Shown: positions 1 through 5,981, counted from the first letter of the stretch. The stretch is 5,981 nt of DNA from SZUA-87 sp041687805 (GCA_041687805.1 JBDNJK010000124.1:1-5981), one strand, 5' to 3'. Numbers and translations are program-made. Notes: a model not told the origin generated them from the sequence alone.

Positions 1-40
1 AACCACGCTACAGCTCAATATGGACACTTCGGCACGCGGC

Positions 41-1270
41 TCAGCGATGAGCCCGTAGCTCCTCGAACAGTTGCACGTAGGCGGCTGCCACCCCGGCCGG
101 AGAGATCCAATCCTCTACGAACGCTCGCCCGTTGTAGCCCATCTGACTTTGCCGTTCCGGCGAGTCGATGAGGCCCCGGACTGCGACGTCGAAAGCTGCT
201 TGATCCTCCGGGGCGACGGCGACGCCAGCACCGCTCGATTCGATCACGCGGGTGACCTCGGTGTCGGGGTCGATCGATGCAAGCACTGGTCGACCAGACG
301 CAAGGATCGAGTAGAGCTTCGACGGCACAGACGATCGAGCTAGGCCCCGACGAAGCGCAACAACGTGTATGTCGGCTGCCGCCAGGACCTCCGGAAGTCG
401 CTCGCTTGGCTGGAAATCGACAAATTTCACGTTACCGAGTCCTTCGGCCTGATCTTGCAGAGCCGGGCGGCCGGACCCTCCACCGTTGATGACGAAGACC
501 ACGTCGTCACGATCTTGAAGACCGCGAGCGGCCTCGATCATCAGCCCCAAAGGCTGCGAGAATCCGACATTTCCCGCATACATGATCACCATGCGATCGC
601 CAAGGCCGAAATCGCGCCGGTACGAGTTGAGCCTGGGGCCGGGCTTGATCCGTTCACTGTCAACAAAATTGGGGATGACCCTCACCGGAGTGGCGCCATC
701 ACCGATCTTCGCTTCGACGTTGCTTCGCAGATCATCTGATAGCACCGTGACGGCATCGCAGCGACGGTAGGTGAACCGCTCCAGCCACTCGGCAAATCTG
801 ATGATCCGCGGGTTGGACAACGCGCCCACCTCGACGGCCACGTCGGGGAATATGTCTTGGACGTTGTAGACCACCGGAATTCTCCGCACACGTGCCGCAA
901 TCCACCCGGCAAGCCCGAGAGTGGGCGGAGGCGCCATCGCCAACACACCATCCGGGCGGCTCCGCTGGAACACCGACGCGATACCCACAAGTGAGGTGAA
1001 CCCCAAGAACGCCGCCGCTCTCGCACGAATCTTCGTCTTGTCGGTGGGGAACGGGTGCACCCGAGTGATGCGACCCCATTCGGTGGACTCGTGCTGGATG
1101 AACGATCCCTTCCAGTCGGGTTCGATCCCATGGTGCCGATACCAGGGAAGAGACGTGACCACATGCACGACGTGACCGGCATCAGCCAGCCGATGGACGA
1201 TCTCCGACATGACCACACCGGTCGGCGCAACGTCAGGCTCAAAATGAGGGCAGACAACCAGAAGTCTCAT
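41..1270 (-). CDS. WbuB/WcaI-like GT4 glycosyltransferase (third of three)
   Basis: This is a 409-residue GT-B glycosyltransferase of the GT4 branch that includes WbuB (L-fucosamine transferase) and WcaI (colanic acid). It is expected at the inner membrane face, acting on a lipid-linked glycan. The N-terminal domain has LLVVCPHFEPDVAPTG (3-18), a hydrophobic stretch (about 84-101) and the branch-typical YNVQDIFPDVAVEVG (135-149). The donor domain has VIPNFVDSERI (198-208), MYAGNVGFSQPLG (230-242), FVDFQPSERLPEVLAAADIHVV (about 283-304) and VPSKLYSILASGRPVLAS (315-332). Where ordinary GT4 enzymes carry E-x7-E, this protein has Ser313 and Ser321, which I believe is usual for this branch. The ATG at 1270 was chosen because it overlaps the previous stop (ATGA, four bases), has GGAGGG at 1281-1286, and is followed directly by a beta strand. 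The open frame up to 1411 gives only unconvincing, Gly/Arg-rich sequence inside the upstream gene. The specific sugar is unknown. Confidence 0.91.
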   Translation of the reverse strand: MRLLVVCPHFEPDVAPTGVVMSEIVHRLADAGHVVHVVTSLPWYRHHGIEPDWKGSFIQHESTEWGRITRVHPFPTDKTKIRARAAAFLGFTSLVGIASVFQRSRPDGVLAMAPPPTLGLAGWIAARVRRIPVVYNVQDIFPDVAVEVGALSNPRIIRFAEWLERFTYRRCDAVTVLSDDLRSNVEAKIGDGATPVRVIPNFVDSERIKPGPRLNSYRRDFGLGDRMVIMYAGNVGFSQPLGLMIEAARGLQDRDDVVFVINGGGSGRPALQDQAEGLGNVKFVDFQPSERLPEVLAAADIHVVALRRGLARSSVPSKLYSILASGRPVLASIDPDTEVTRVIESSGAGVAVAPEDQAAFDVAVRGLIDSPERQSQMGYNGRAFVEDWISPAGVAAAYVQLFEELRAHR

Positions 1271-2394
1271 GCCGCCGCATCCCTCCAGACATCGACGAGC
1301 CGCCGCGCCGACTCTCGTGGTCGAAACGCCTCGGACCGGGCCTTGCCGGCCGCCACCATTCGGGTCGTGTCCGAGCTGCCGACCAGCACCGATTCGATGG
1401 CCTCGGCCCATGCTTCGCCGTCATGAGCGTCGACCAAGATTCCGGATCCACCGAGGATCTCAGGTAGCGACGTTGCGTCGGCAGCCACCACCGGTTTGCC
1501 CCAGTGCATTGCCTCCAAAACGGGAAGGCCGAAACCTTCGTACACGGAGGGAAACGCCAAGATGTGTGACAGTTCGAGCAAGGCACGGTATTTCTCGTGA
1601 CTCACCCGCCCCAACTGCACGACAACGTCGCCAACGCCGAGCCTGGCTATGGCCGCGGCAACGTCAACTTGGGCACGACCCGGAGCACCGGTGAGCACGA
1701 GCCGCAGGGAAGGCCGAGATTTCGACAGACGAGCCACGGCCTCCAGCAAGACCGTGTGGTTCTTGTGGGGGTGGGTGACGGCGGGGTACAGAACGATCTC
1801 TCGATCTATCAACTCGGGGAACATGCCTTGGTTCGCTGCGCTGGTCAGAGGCTCGGCAGGAGTCCTGTCGTCCCATGTCGACGGCACAACTTTGATCTTC
1901 GAAGCGTCGACCCCGAGGTGATCCACGAGCCTCGACCCGACCCACTCCGAAGGAGTGCAGATCACTTGCGCTGCAGCAATAGATCTGGGGAGCATTCTGG
2001 CCATATAGGCACGTTTGACACCAGAAAAGTTGTTCGGCATGTCGAGGGGCTGGGTGTCGTGGACGGTGACGACCACAGACGCTGGGTGTACGGCCGGCAC
2101 GTGTCCACCAAAGTGGTGAACAAGATCTGCCCGGCGACTACGCGCCGCCAACCAGGAGTTTTCGGCGGCCAACCGCAGAGCCCGACGTGATCCCTGAATC
2201 GCCAGCGTCGACGTTTCGAAGGTGGTGACCAGATCGGGGTGGGCCCTCGACAAGCTCCGCAATCCCGCGATTTGGACTTCGATGTCAGGCGGCTGGTTCG
2301 CCGCCACCGACCGCAAAAGGCGTGTTGTGTACTCCTCGCTGCCACCAACTACCCCAGGCACCATCCAGCACAGGTTCGCGACAATCTGAATCAC
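1267..2394 (-). CDS. GT4-family glycosyltransferase (second of three)
   Basis: This is a 375-residue retaining GT-B glycosyltransferase of GT4, inferred to extend the same glycan. The N-terminal domain starts at once with a beta strand (MIQIVANLCW) and the acceptor-side glycine loop VPGVVGGSEEY (12-22), then VVTVHDTQPLD (108-118). The donor domain has YPAVTHPHKNH (203-213, Lys211 equivalent to the phosphate-binding lysine), LVLTGAPG (232-239) and EGFGLPVLEAM (286-296) with Glu286 and Glu294 as the E-x7-E pair. SLPEILGGSGILVD follows, a usual ribose/diphosphate-contact region. The start is GTG, in a GTGA overlap of four bases with the previous stop, with a GAGG at 2402-2405 seven bases upstream. 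It resembles the preceding glycosyltransferase in layout and motifs more than the following one, so the pair may be an old duplication. Mannosyltransferase or rhamnosyltransferase activity would be typical of relatives, but the sugar cannot be assigned from sequence. Confidence 0.92.
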   Translation of the reverse strand: MIQIVANLCWMVPGVVGGSEEYTTRLLRSVAANQPPDIEVQIAGLRSLSRAHPDLVTTFETSTLAIQGSRRALRLAAENSWLAARSRRADLVHHFGGHVPAVHPASVVVTVHDTQPLDMPNNFSGVKRAYMARMLPRSIAAAQVICTPSEWVGSRLVDHLGVDASKIKVVPSTWDDRTPAEPLTSAANQGMFPELIDREIVLYPAVTHPHKNHTVLLEAVARLSKSRPSLRLVLTGAPGRAQVDVAAAIARLGVGDVVVQLGRVSHEKYRALLELSHILAFPSVYEGFGLPVLEAMHWGKPVVAADATSLPEILGGSGILVDAHDGEAWAEAIESVLVGSSDTTRMVAAGKARSEAFRPRESARRLVDVWRDAAA

Positions 2395-3488
2395 GCCGAT
2401 GCCTCGTTGTATGCGGCAATGATGGCATCGGCGGTGGCATCCCAGGTCATGTCGGCGGCCCGGACGCGGCCAGCCTCGACCAACTCACGACGCCGGTCCC
2501 CATCGTCGAGCACATTGTCGATCGCCGCTGCCAAAGCCTCAAGATCTGTGGGGTCGACCAATTCGGCTGCGCCTCCAGCCACCTCTTCGGTGGCAGTTCC
2601 AGAACTTGTGATCACCGGCGTGAGCTGAGCCATTGCCTCCAATACCGGCATTCCGAACCCCTCCAACAGGCTCGGATAGACAAAGACATCAGCGAGGTTG
2701 TAGAGCACCATCAGGTCGGACTGCGACACCTTCCCGAGCCGGAGCACGAGACGACTTGTGGCAGCAATCATGTCGTCTATGTCGACGCCCCATCCTTCGG
2801 GGCCAACCAACACGAGAGGAACATCGTGGACAGTTGAGCGAAGCGCGGCGAGGAGTCCGCGGAGGTTCTTGCGCGGCTCAGCGGTGCCGACCCATAGAAC
2901 GAAGCTCGATGGCAAATGATGCCGTGCCGCGACTTCGACGCGGTCTTCATCCGACACTGAAACGGGCTCCACTCCCCATCGAGCCACCCTGATTCTGGCC
3001 GGGACGATTCCGTGTTGAACACAATCGTCGGCCGTGGTCTGCGACGGCACGAGGACGATTCTCGCGTCGCGGCGAGTCAGCTCGAATGACCGAGTCATAA
3101 ACGAAACACCATGTCTGGTGAAATGGCCAGGCCTGTGCATGAACGCCAGGTCATGGATGGTGACCACGATCGGCGCGCCGCCACTCGGAGGCACCACTCC
3201 CCCGGTCGCGTGGATGATGTCTACCGGTCCGGTGGTTCTCTGTATGGCCGGTCGCCTGAGACGATGCCACGATTCGTACATGGCGATCCGGTTCATCCAA
3301 ATCCGTTCCACGTCTACGGTGGGCACAACCAAGGGATCCGGGCCGTGTAGGTGCGTTGCCGAAACCCCCACGATGTCCCATTCGTCCCGCTTGGCGACCG
3401 CTGCCAGGCTTCGAACCGTGGACGCAGCCGTTCCGCCGGGGACTTTGTGCCAACTCTGCTCGACGATGGCGGCCACGCGCTTGTTCAC
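2391..3488 (-). CDS. GT4-family glycosyltransferase (first of three)
   Basis: This is a retaining GT-B glycosyltransferase that should move a sugar from a nucleotide donor to a glycan acceptor at the cytoplasmic membrane; donor and acceptor are unknown. From the chosen GTG it has 365 residues, normal for GT4. The N-terminal acceptor domain has a glycine loop (HKVPGGTAAS, about 14-23) and VVTIHDLAF (108-116). The C-terminal donor domain has GTAEPRKN (201-208, Arg206 and Lys207 expected to hold the donor phosphates) and EGFGMPVLEAM (276-286), giving the E-x7-E pair Glu276/Glu284, followed by GTATEEVAGG. The frame stays open upstream to an ATG at 3620, but that would overlap uxs by about 60 bases and add 44 residues of low-quality sequence. 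GTG at 3488 starts cleanly before the first beta strand; TTG at 3491 or GTG at 3476 (preceded by GGTGA) are also possible. No strong ribosome binding site is seen. Its stop overlaps the next start. Confidence 0.88.
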   Translation of the reverse strand: MNKRVAAIVEQSWHKVPGGTAASTVRSLAAVAKRDEWDIVGVSATHLHGPDPLVVPTVDVERIWMNRIAMYESWHRLRRPAIQRTTGPVDIIHATGGVVPPSGGAPIVVTIHDLAFMHRPGHFTRHGVSFMTRSFELTRRDARIVLVPSQTTADDCVQHGIVPARIRVARWGVEPVSVSDEDRVEVAARHHLPSSFVLWVGTAEPRKNLRGLLAALRSTVHDVPLVLVGPEGWGVDIDDMIAATSRLVLRLGKVSQSDLMVLYNLADVFVYPSLLEGFGMPVLEAMAQLTPVITSSGTATEEVAGGAAELVDPTDLEALAAAIDNVLDDGDRRRELVEAGRVRAADMTWDATADAIIAAYNEASA

Positions 3489-3560
3489 CAAGTGATTCTG
3501 GCACGCGATTGCCGTAGTCGGACGCGACTGACCGCACCCGCCGCGGGTTGAACAATCACT
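3481..3560 (-). repeat. Gap between uxs and first glycosyltransferase, with short inverted repeats
   Basis: This is the only real spacer inside the operon. On the plus strand AGTGATT at 3491-3497 is the inverse of AATCACT at 3554-3560, and TTGTTCA at 3481-3487 is the inverse of TGAACAA at 3549-3555. The two pairings would compete. A compact GC hairpin is possible at 3536-3548 (ACCCG, loop CCG, CGGGT), ten bases past the uxs stop. No U-run follows it in the transcript, so it is not an intrinsic terminator. The pairing would cover the putative start of the first glycosyltransferase gene. Arms this short may be coincidence. Confidence 0.25.
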
Positions 3561-4512
3561 AGCCGCCCAGCCCTTCGAATCTCGGGAGACTCTTGAAGTA
3601 GCTGATGGTTCTCGCCACACCCACCCTCAGATCGATTTCGGGATACCACCCGAGGATTTCGCGCGCACGGGAGATATCCGGCCTCCGACGTGTCGGATCG
3701 TCCACGGGAAGGTCAAGGAACTCGATCTTGGAATCAGAGTCGGCGGCCTCGATGACTATCTCGGCGAGCTGTCGCACCGTGAACTCATCAGGATTGCCTA
3801 TGTTGACCGGGTCGCTCTCATCAGAGTCGAGCAACGCGACAAGCCCTCTGATCTCGTCGTCGACGTAGCAGAAGCTGCGTGTTTGGCTTCCATCGCCATA
3901 GATCGTGAGCGGATTACCCTCCAGCGCCTGCACGATGAAGTTGGACACCACTCGACCATCGCCCGGCCGCATCCGAGGTCCGTAGGTGTTGAAGATCCGC
4001 ACGATGCGCGTATCGAGCGAGTGGTACCGGTGGTAGGCCATGGTGAGGGCCTCGGAGAATCGTTTCGATTCGTCATAAACGCCACGGGGGCCGACCGGGT
4101 TGACATTGCCCCAGTAGGACTCCTGCTGGGGATGCATCTGCGGGTCGCCGTAGATCTCAGACGTCGAGGCAATGAAGAACTTGGCGGACTTGGCCTTGGC
4201 TAACCCGAGAGCGTTGTGGGTGCCGAGTGATCCGACCTTCATGGTCTGGATCGGCATATTGAGATAGTCGATCGGAGAGGCCGGGCTAGCGAAGTGAAGA
4301 ACCGCGTCGACCGGTCCGGGAACCCAAATGAATTCGGATACATCGTGCTCGACGAATTGGAACTCACGAGTGGTGAACAGGTGTTCTATATTCGTGACAC
4401 TTCCTGTGACCAAATTGTCGATGCAGACAACCGAGTCGCCCCTATCGACCAGAGCATCACAAAGATGCGATCCAAGGAATCCGGCGCCGCCGGTGACAAC
4501 AATCCTGGCCAT
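3559..4512 (-). CDS. uxs: UDP-glucuronate decarboxylase (UDP-xylose synthase), SDR family
   Basis: This extended short-chain dehydrogenase/reductase converts UDP-glucuronate to UDP-xylose and CO2, using bound NAD+ in a redox-neutral cycle. It has 317 residues. The NAD-binding loop TGGAGFLGSH is at 7-16. Catalytic residues sit in STSEIYGDP (Thr117, Ser118, Glu119) and YDESKR (Tyr146, Lys150). The UXS-typical stretches NPVGPRGVYDESK, RIFNTYGPRM, DGRVVSNFI, GDGSQTRSF and DDPTRRRPDI follow in order. In human UXS1 the matching residues, as I recall them, are Thr118, Ser119, Glu120, Tyr147 and Arg277, and here they are offset by one (Arg276). These motifs separate it from UDP-glucose 4-epimerase and dTDP-glucose dehydratase. 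There is no N-terminal membrane anchor, unlike eukaryotic Golgi UXS, so it should be cytosolic. Its ATG shares one base with the ugd stop, indicating translational coupling. Tandem stops (TAG then TGA) end it. An ArnA-like decarboxylase is a remote alternative. Confidence 0.94.
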   Translation of the reverse strand: MARIVVTGGAGFLGSHLCDALVDRGDSVVCIDNLVTGSVTNIEHLFTTREFQFVEHDVSEFIWVPGPVDAVLHFASPASPIDYLNMPIQTMKVGSLGTHNALGLAKAKSAKFFIASTSEIYGDPQMHPQQESYWGNVNPVGPRGVYDESKRFSEALTMAYHRYHSLDTRIVRIFNTYGPRMRPGDGRVVSNFIVQALEGNPLTIYGDGSQTRSFCYVDDEIRGLVALLDSDESDPVNIGNPDEFTVRQLAEIVIEAADSDSKIEFLDLPVDDPTRRRPDISRAREILGWYPEIDLRVGVARTISYFKSLPRFEGLGG

Positions 4513-5783
4513 CAGCGCCGGCCCACACCCTGATATGTGAAGCCGCGCCGCCGCACCGCCCCGCGGTCGAGGAGATTGCGTGCATCAACGATGTGTAGCT
4601 CGGACATCAGCGAAGCGATCTTGTCGAGGTCGAGCCATTTGAAATCGTCCCACTCGGTTGCCACCACGAGTGCCGAGGCACCCTCGCATGCGGCATACGC
4701 ATCGGCCACCACCTCCACACCATCGACCGCGACTGCCGTGACTGCCGGATCGTAGGCCCTCACCTTTGCGCCGGCGGCCACCAGCCGTCTGGCCAGTTCA
4801 AGTGCAGGCGATTCACGAATGTCGTCGGTTCCGGCTTTGAATGCCAGCCCCAGCAATGCCACCGACTTTCCGTTGATGTCGACGGCGTCGGTCACTTTTC
4901 GTACCGTCCGGTCGAACTGCTCTTCGTTCACGGACACAACGCCCTTGAGCAGCGAGAAGTCGTATCCGGACTCCTCGGCGATGGAGATGATGGCCCTGGT
5001 GTCCTTGGGGAAACACGAACCACCCCAGCCAGGCCCCGGACGCATAAACTCGTGACCGATCCGGTGGTCGTAGCCGATACCCAACAGCACGTCGTTGACA
5101 TCGGCACCGACTGCCTCACACACAGCGGCGATCGCGTTGGCGAAAGACAGTTTTGTGGCAAGAAAGGCGTTGGCCGCATACTTGGTGGTCTCCGCTGACG
5201 CCGGATCGGTAACCATGATCGGCGCCCTGACTCCGAGGTAGAGCGATGCCACCAAGGCCGCGGCGGCACGATCATCTGACCCGACGATCACGCGATCAGG
5301 GTTGAGAAAGTCGTCGACCGCGCTCCCTTCACGAAGGAATTCCGGATTGGAAACCACTGGGACGTCGGAGCGACCAAGCGCCTGCTCAACGAGGTTGGTG
5401 GACCCCACCGGCACCGTCGATTTGTTGACCACAACGGTGCCAGGGCGAAGCTTGTCGCTGATCTCGTTAGCCGCGGCTCGGATGTAGCTGAGGTCGGCCG
5501 AGCCATCGGAGTCCTGCGGTGTGGGCACACACAAGTAGACGAAGTCGACGTCGGCCACAGCGTTCTCGGATCCGAGAACGAACCTCAAGCGGCCCGACGC
5601 AATGCCTTCCTCGACCAACTCCTGGAGCCCTACTTCGTGGATCGGAATCTTGCCGCTTTGGAGTAGTCGCACCTTCTCCGGATCGATGTCGGCGCAGATT
5701 ACGTCGTGGCCGAGGTGAGCGAAGCATGCGCCGGTTGTGAGCCCGACATAGCCAGTTCCGACTATAGCGATCTTGTTTCTCAT
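4512..5783 (-). CDS. ugd: UDP-glucose 6-dehydrogenase (UDP-glucose to UDP-glucuronate)
   Basis: This cytosolic enzyme oxidises UDP-glucose to UDP-glucuronate in two NAD+-dependent steps. From the ATG at 5783 it has 423 residues, a normal family length. The N-terminal Rossmann fold opens with IVGTGYVG (residues 7-14). The family's catalytic set is all visible: Thr123 in KSTVPVG, Glu148 and Glu152 in NPEFLREG, Lys201 and Asn205 in ETTKYAANAF, and nucleophile Cys257 with Asp261 in GGSCFPKD. The Lys-to-Cys spacing of 56 residues matches the Streptococcus pyogenes enzyme as I recall it. The C-terminal UDP-binding domain carries GLAFKAGTDDIRESP (about 312-326). An in-frame TTG four codons upstream (5795-5793) was rejected because it overlaps the Shine-Dalgarno sequence. 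The stop overlaps the next gene's ATG by one base (TGATG), so its product probably feeds directly into the UXS enzyme. Related GDP-mannose or UDP-ManNAc dehydrogenases are less likely given these exact motifs. Confidence 0.96.
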   Translation of the reverse strand: MRNKIAIVGTGYVGLTTGACFAHLGHDVICADIDPEKVRLLQSGKIPIHEVGLQELVEEGIASGRLRFVLGSENAVADVDFVYLCVPTPQDSDGSADLSYIRAAANEISDKLRPGTVVVNKSTVPVGSTNLVEQALGRSDVPVVSNPEFLREGSAVDDFLNPDRVIVGSDDRAAAALVASLYLGVRAPIMVTDPASAETTKYAANAFLATKLSFANAIAAVCEAVGADVNDVLLGIGYDHRIGHEFMRPGPGWGGSCFPKDTRAIISIAEESGYDFSLLKGVVSVNEEQFDRTVRKVTDAVDINGKSVALLGLAFKAGTDDIRESPALELARRLVAAGAKVRAYDPAVTAVAVDGVEVVADAYAACEGASALVVATEWDDFKWLDLDKIASLMSELHIVDARNLLDRGAVRRRGFTYQGVGRR

Positions 5784-5787
5784 CAAT

Positions 5788-5793
5788 TCTCCC
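5788..5793 (-). promoter_or_regulatory. Ribosome binding site of ugd
   Basis: Read on the minus strand, GGGAGA lies here, and its GGAG core (5792-5789) ends five bases before the ATG at 5783. It decides the ugd start: the alternative TTG at 5795-5793 sits on top of this site and has no Shine-Dalgarno sequence of its own. Confidence 0.8.
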
Positions 5794-5804
5794 AAATGAG
5801 TGAC

Positions 5805-5833
5805 CTCATACTGGTCGGCACCAACTTGACCAA
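5805..5833 (-). promoter_or_regulatory. Weak candidate sigma-70-type promoter for the operon
   Basis: On the minus strand TTGGTC (5833-5828) and TATGAG (5810-5805) are separated by 17 bases. They match the TTGACA and TATAAT consensus at three and four of six positions. Transcription would begin near 5798 and leave a leader of about 15 bases that still includes the ribosome binding site. A short inverted repeat, TGGT/ACCA around a four-base loop (minus strand 5823-5812), lies in the spacer. The match is modest and such pairs arise by chance; if the gene to the right is co-transcribed, no promoter is needed here. Confidence 0.22.
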
Positions 5834-5871
5834 GATAAGAATCATGACACCCCTATACGTGTCGATGAGGT

Positions 5872-5979
5872 TCAGCCACAACTCTCACCTTCGGGCGGCC
5901 GTCCCATGATCACCGCGATCGTGTTTGTGGGCACAACCAAAGTAGTGGAGCTGACTTCGACAGATGTTGAAGTGGAAGT
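5872..5979 (-). CDS. Possible 3' end of an upstream co-directional gene, cut by the window edge
   Basis: On the minus strand a frame open from the right edge runs about 35 codons to a TGA at 5874-5872. It begins with a Ser/Thr alternation (TSTSTS) and ends in GRPPEGESCG. Ser/Thr-rich tails and linkers are common in secreted or surface proteins of high-GC Gram-positives, so this could be the C-terminus of a preceding gene, 88 bases from the ugd start. Only a fragment is visible, no family is recognisable, and it overlaps the open frame on the plus strand. Confidence 0.2.
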   Translation of the reverse strand, partial: TSTSTSVEVSSTTLVVPTNTIAVIMGRPPEGESCG

Positions 5980-5981
5980 GG
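5906..5981 (+). CDS. Possible 5' end of a divergent gene, cut by the window edge
   Basis: From an ATG at 5906 the plus strand stays open for 25 codons to the edge. The start reads MITAIVFVG, a plausible first beta strand, and it ends in alternating Val and Glu. If real it would be a gene divergent from the operon, 122 bases from the ugd start. There is no clear ribosome binding site before the ATG, and the opposite strand is also open over the same bases. I do not recognise a family. At most one of the two overlapping frames should be a gene. Confidence 0.2.
   Translation, partial: MITAIVFVGTTKVVELTSTDVEVEV

Noticed and set aside
1..27. Start of a next minus-strand gene at GTG 27-25
   Set aside because: Only nine codons are visible before the edge and there is no convincing ribosome binding site, so it cannot be told from chance.
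682..1257. Long minus-strand frame inside the third glycosyltransferase gene
   Set aside because: It lies in another frame of a gene with clear family motifs, and its translation is Arg/Ser/Trp-rich without recognisable structure. It is a GC-bias shadow.
1271..1411. N-terminal extension of the third glycosyltransferase to an upstream start at 1411
   Set aside because: It would overlap the previous gene by about 145 bases, the added residues are Gly/Arg-rich and unlike the family, and the ATG at 1270 has a stop/start overlap and a Shine-Dalgarno sequence.
1597..2190. Plus-strand open frame of 197 codons opposite the second glycosyltransferase
   Set aside because: It is antisense to a well-supported gene, its composition is Arg/His/Gly-rich, it has no motif, and such frames are common opposite GC-rich genes.
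2322..2837. Plus-strand open frame of 171 codons spanning the junction of the first two glycosyltransferases
   Set aside because: It is antisense to two genes with intact motifs and shows no family resemblance.
3034..3495. Plus-strand open frame of 153 codons opposite the first glycosyltransferase
   Set aside because: It is an antisense shadow with no recognisable domain and no ribosome binding site that stands out.
3536..3548. GC hairpin after the uxs stop as an intrinsic terminator
   Set aside because: The stem is only five base pairs and no U-run follows on the minus strand, so termination between uxs and the glycosyltransferases is not supported.

Overview
The window is a single tightly packed run of five genes, all on the minus strand, so gene order is right to left. 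It is a sugar-nucleotide and glycosyltransferase segment of a surface or extracellular polysaccharide locus. The DNA is GC-rich (roughly 60% by eye). GTG is used as a start codon, and Ala, Val, Arg and Asp are abundant. Together these suggest a high-GC bacterium, most likely an actinobacterium (possibly Acidimicrobiia). The taxonomic guess is weak and rests on composition and protein flavour only.

Layout in transcription order: (1) 5783-4512, UDP-glucose 6-dehydrogenase (Ugd); (2) 4512-3559, a UXS-type UDP-glucuronate decarboxylase that makes UDP-xylose; (3) 3488-2391, a GT4 glycosyltransferase; (4) 2394-1267, a second GT4 glycosyltransferase of similar build; (5) 1270-41, a third GT4 enzyme of the WbuB/WcaI-like type. 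Three of the four junctions are stop/start overlaps of 1 or 4 bases. Only the junction between the UXS gene and the first glycosyltransferase has a real gap, about 70 bases. This is the pattern of one translationally coupled operon.

Inferred joint function: Ugd oxidises UDP-glucose to UDP-glucuronate, UXS decarboxylates it to UDP-xylose, and the three retaining glycosyltransferases add sugars to a growing, probably lipid-linked, repeat unit at the inner face of the membrane. The real acceptors and donors cannot be read from sequence. No polymerase, flippase, priming transferase or chain-length regulator is in the window, so the locus must continue beyond at least one edge.

Right of Ugd (5784-5981) is a short leader with a clear ribosome binding site and a weak candidate promoter. 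Two mutually overlapping open frames there, one on each strand, run off the right edge, and at most one is likely real. Left of the last gene (1-40) I see nothing I can support. No RNA gene, CRISPR array, insertion sequence or phage signature is visible, and I found no convincing evidence of an undescribed system: this is a well-formed but recognisable polysaccharide cluster.
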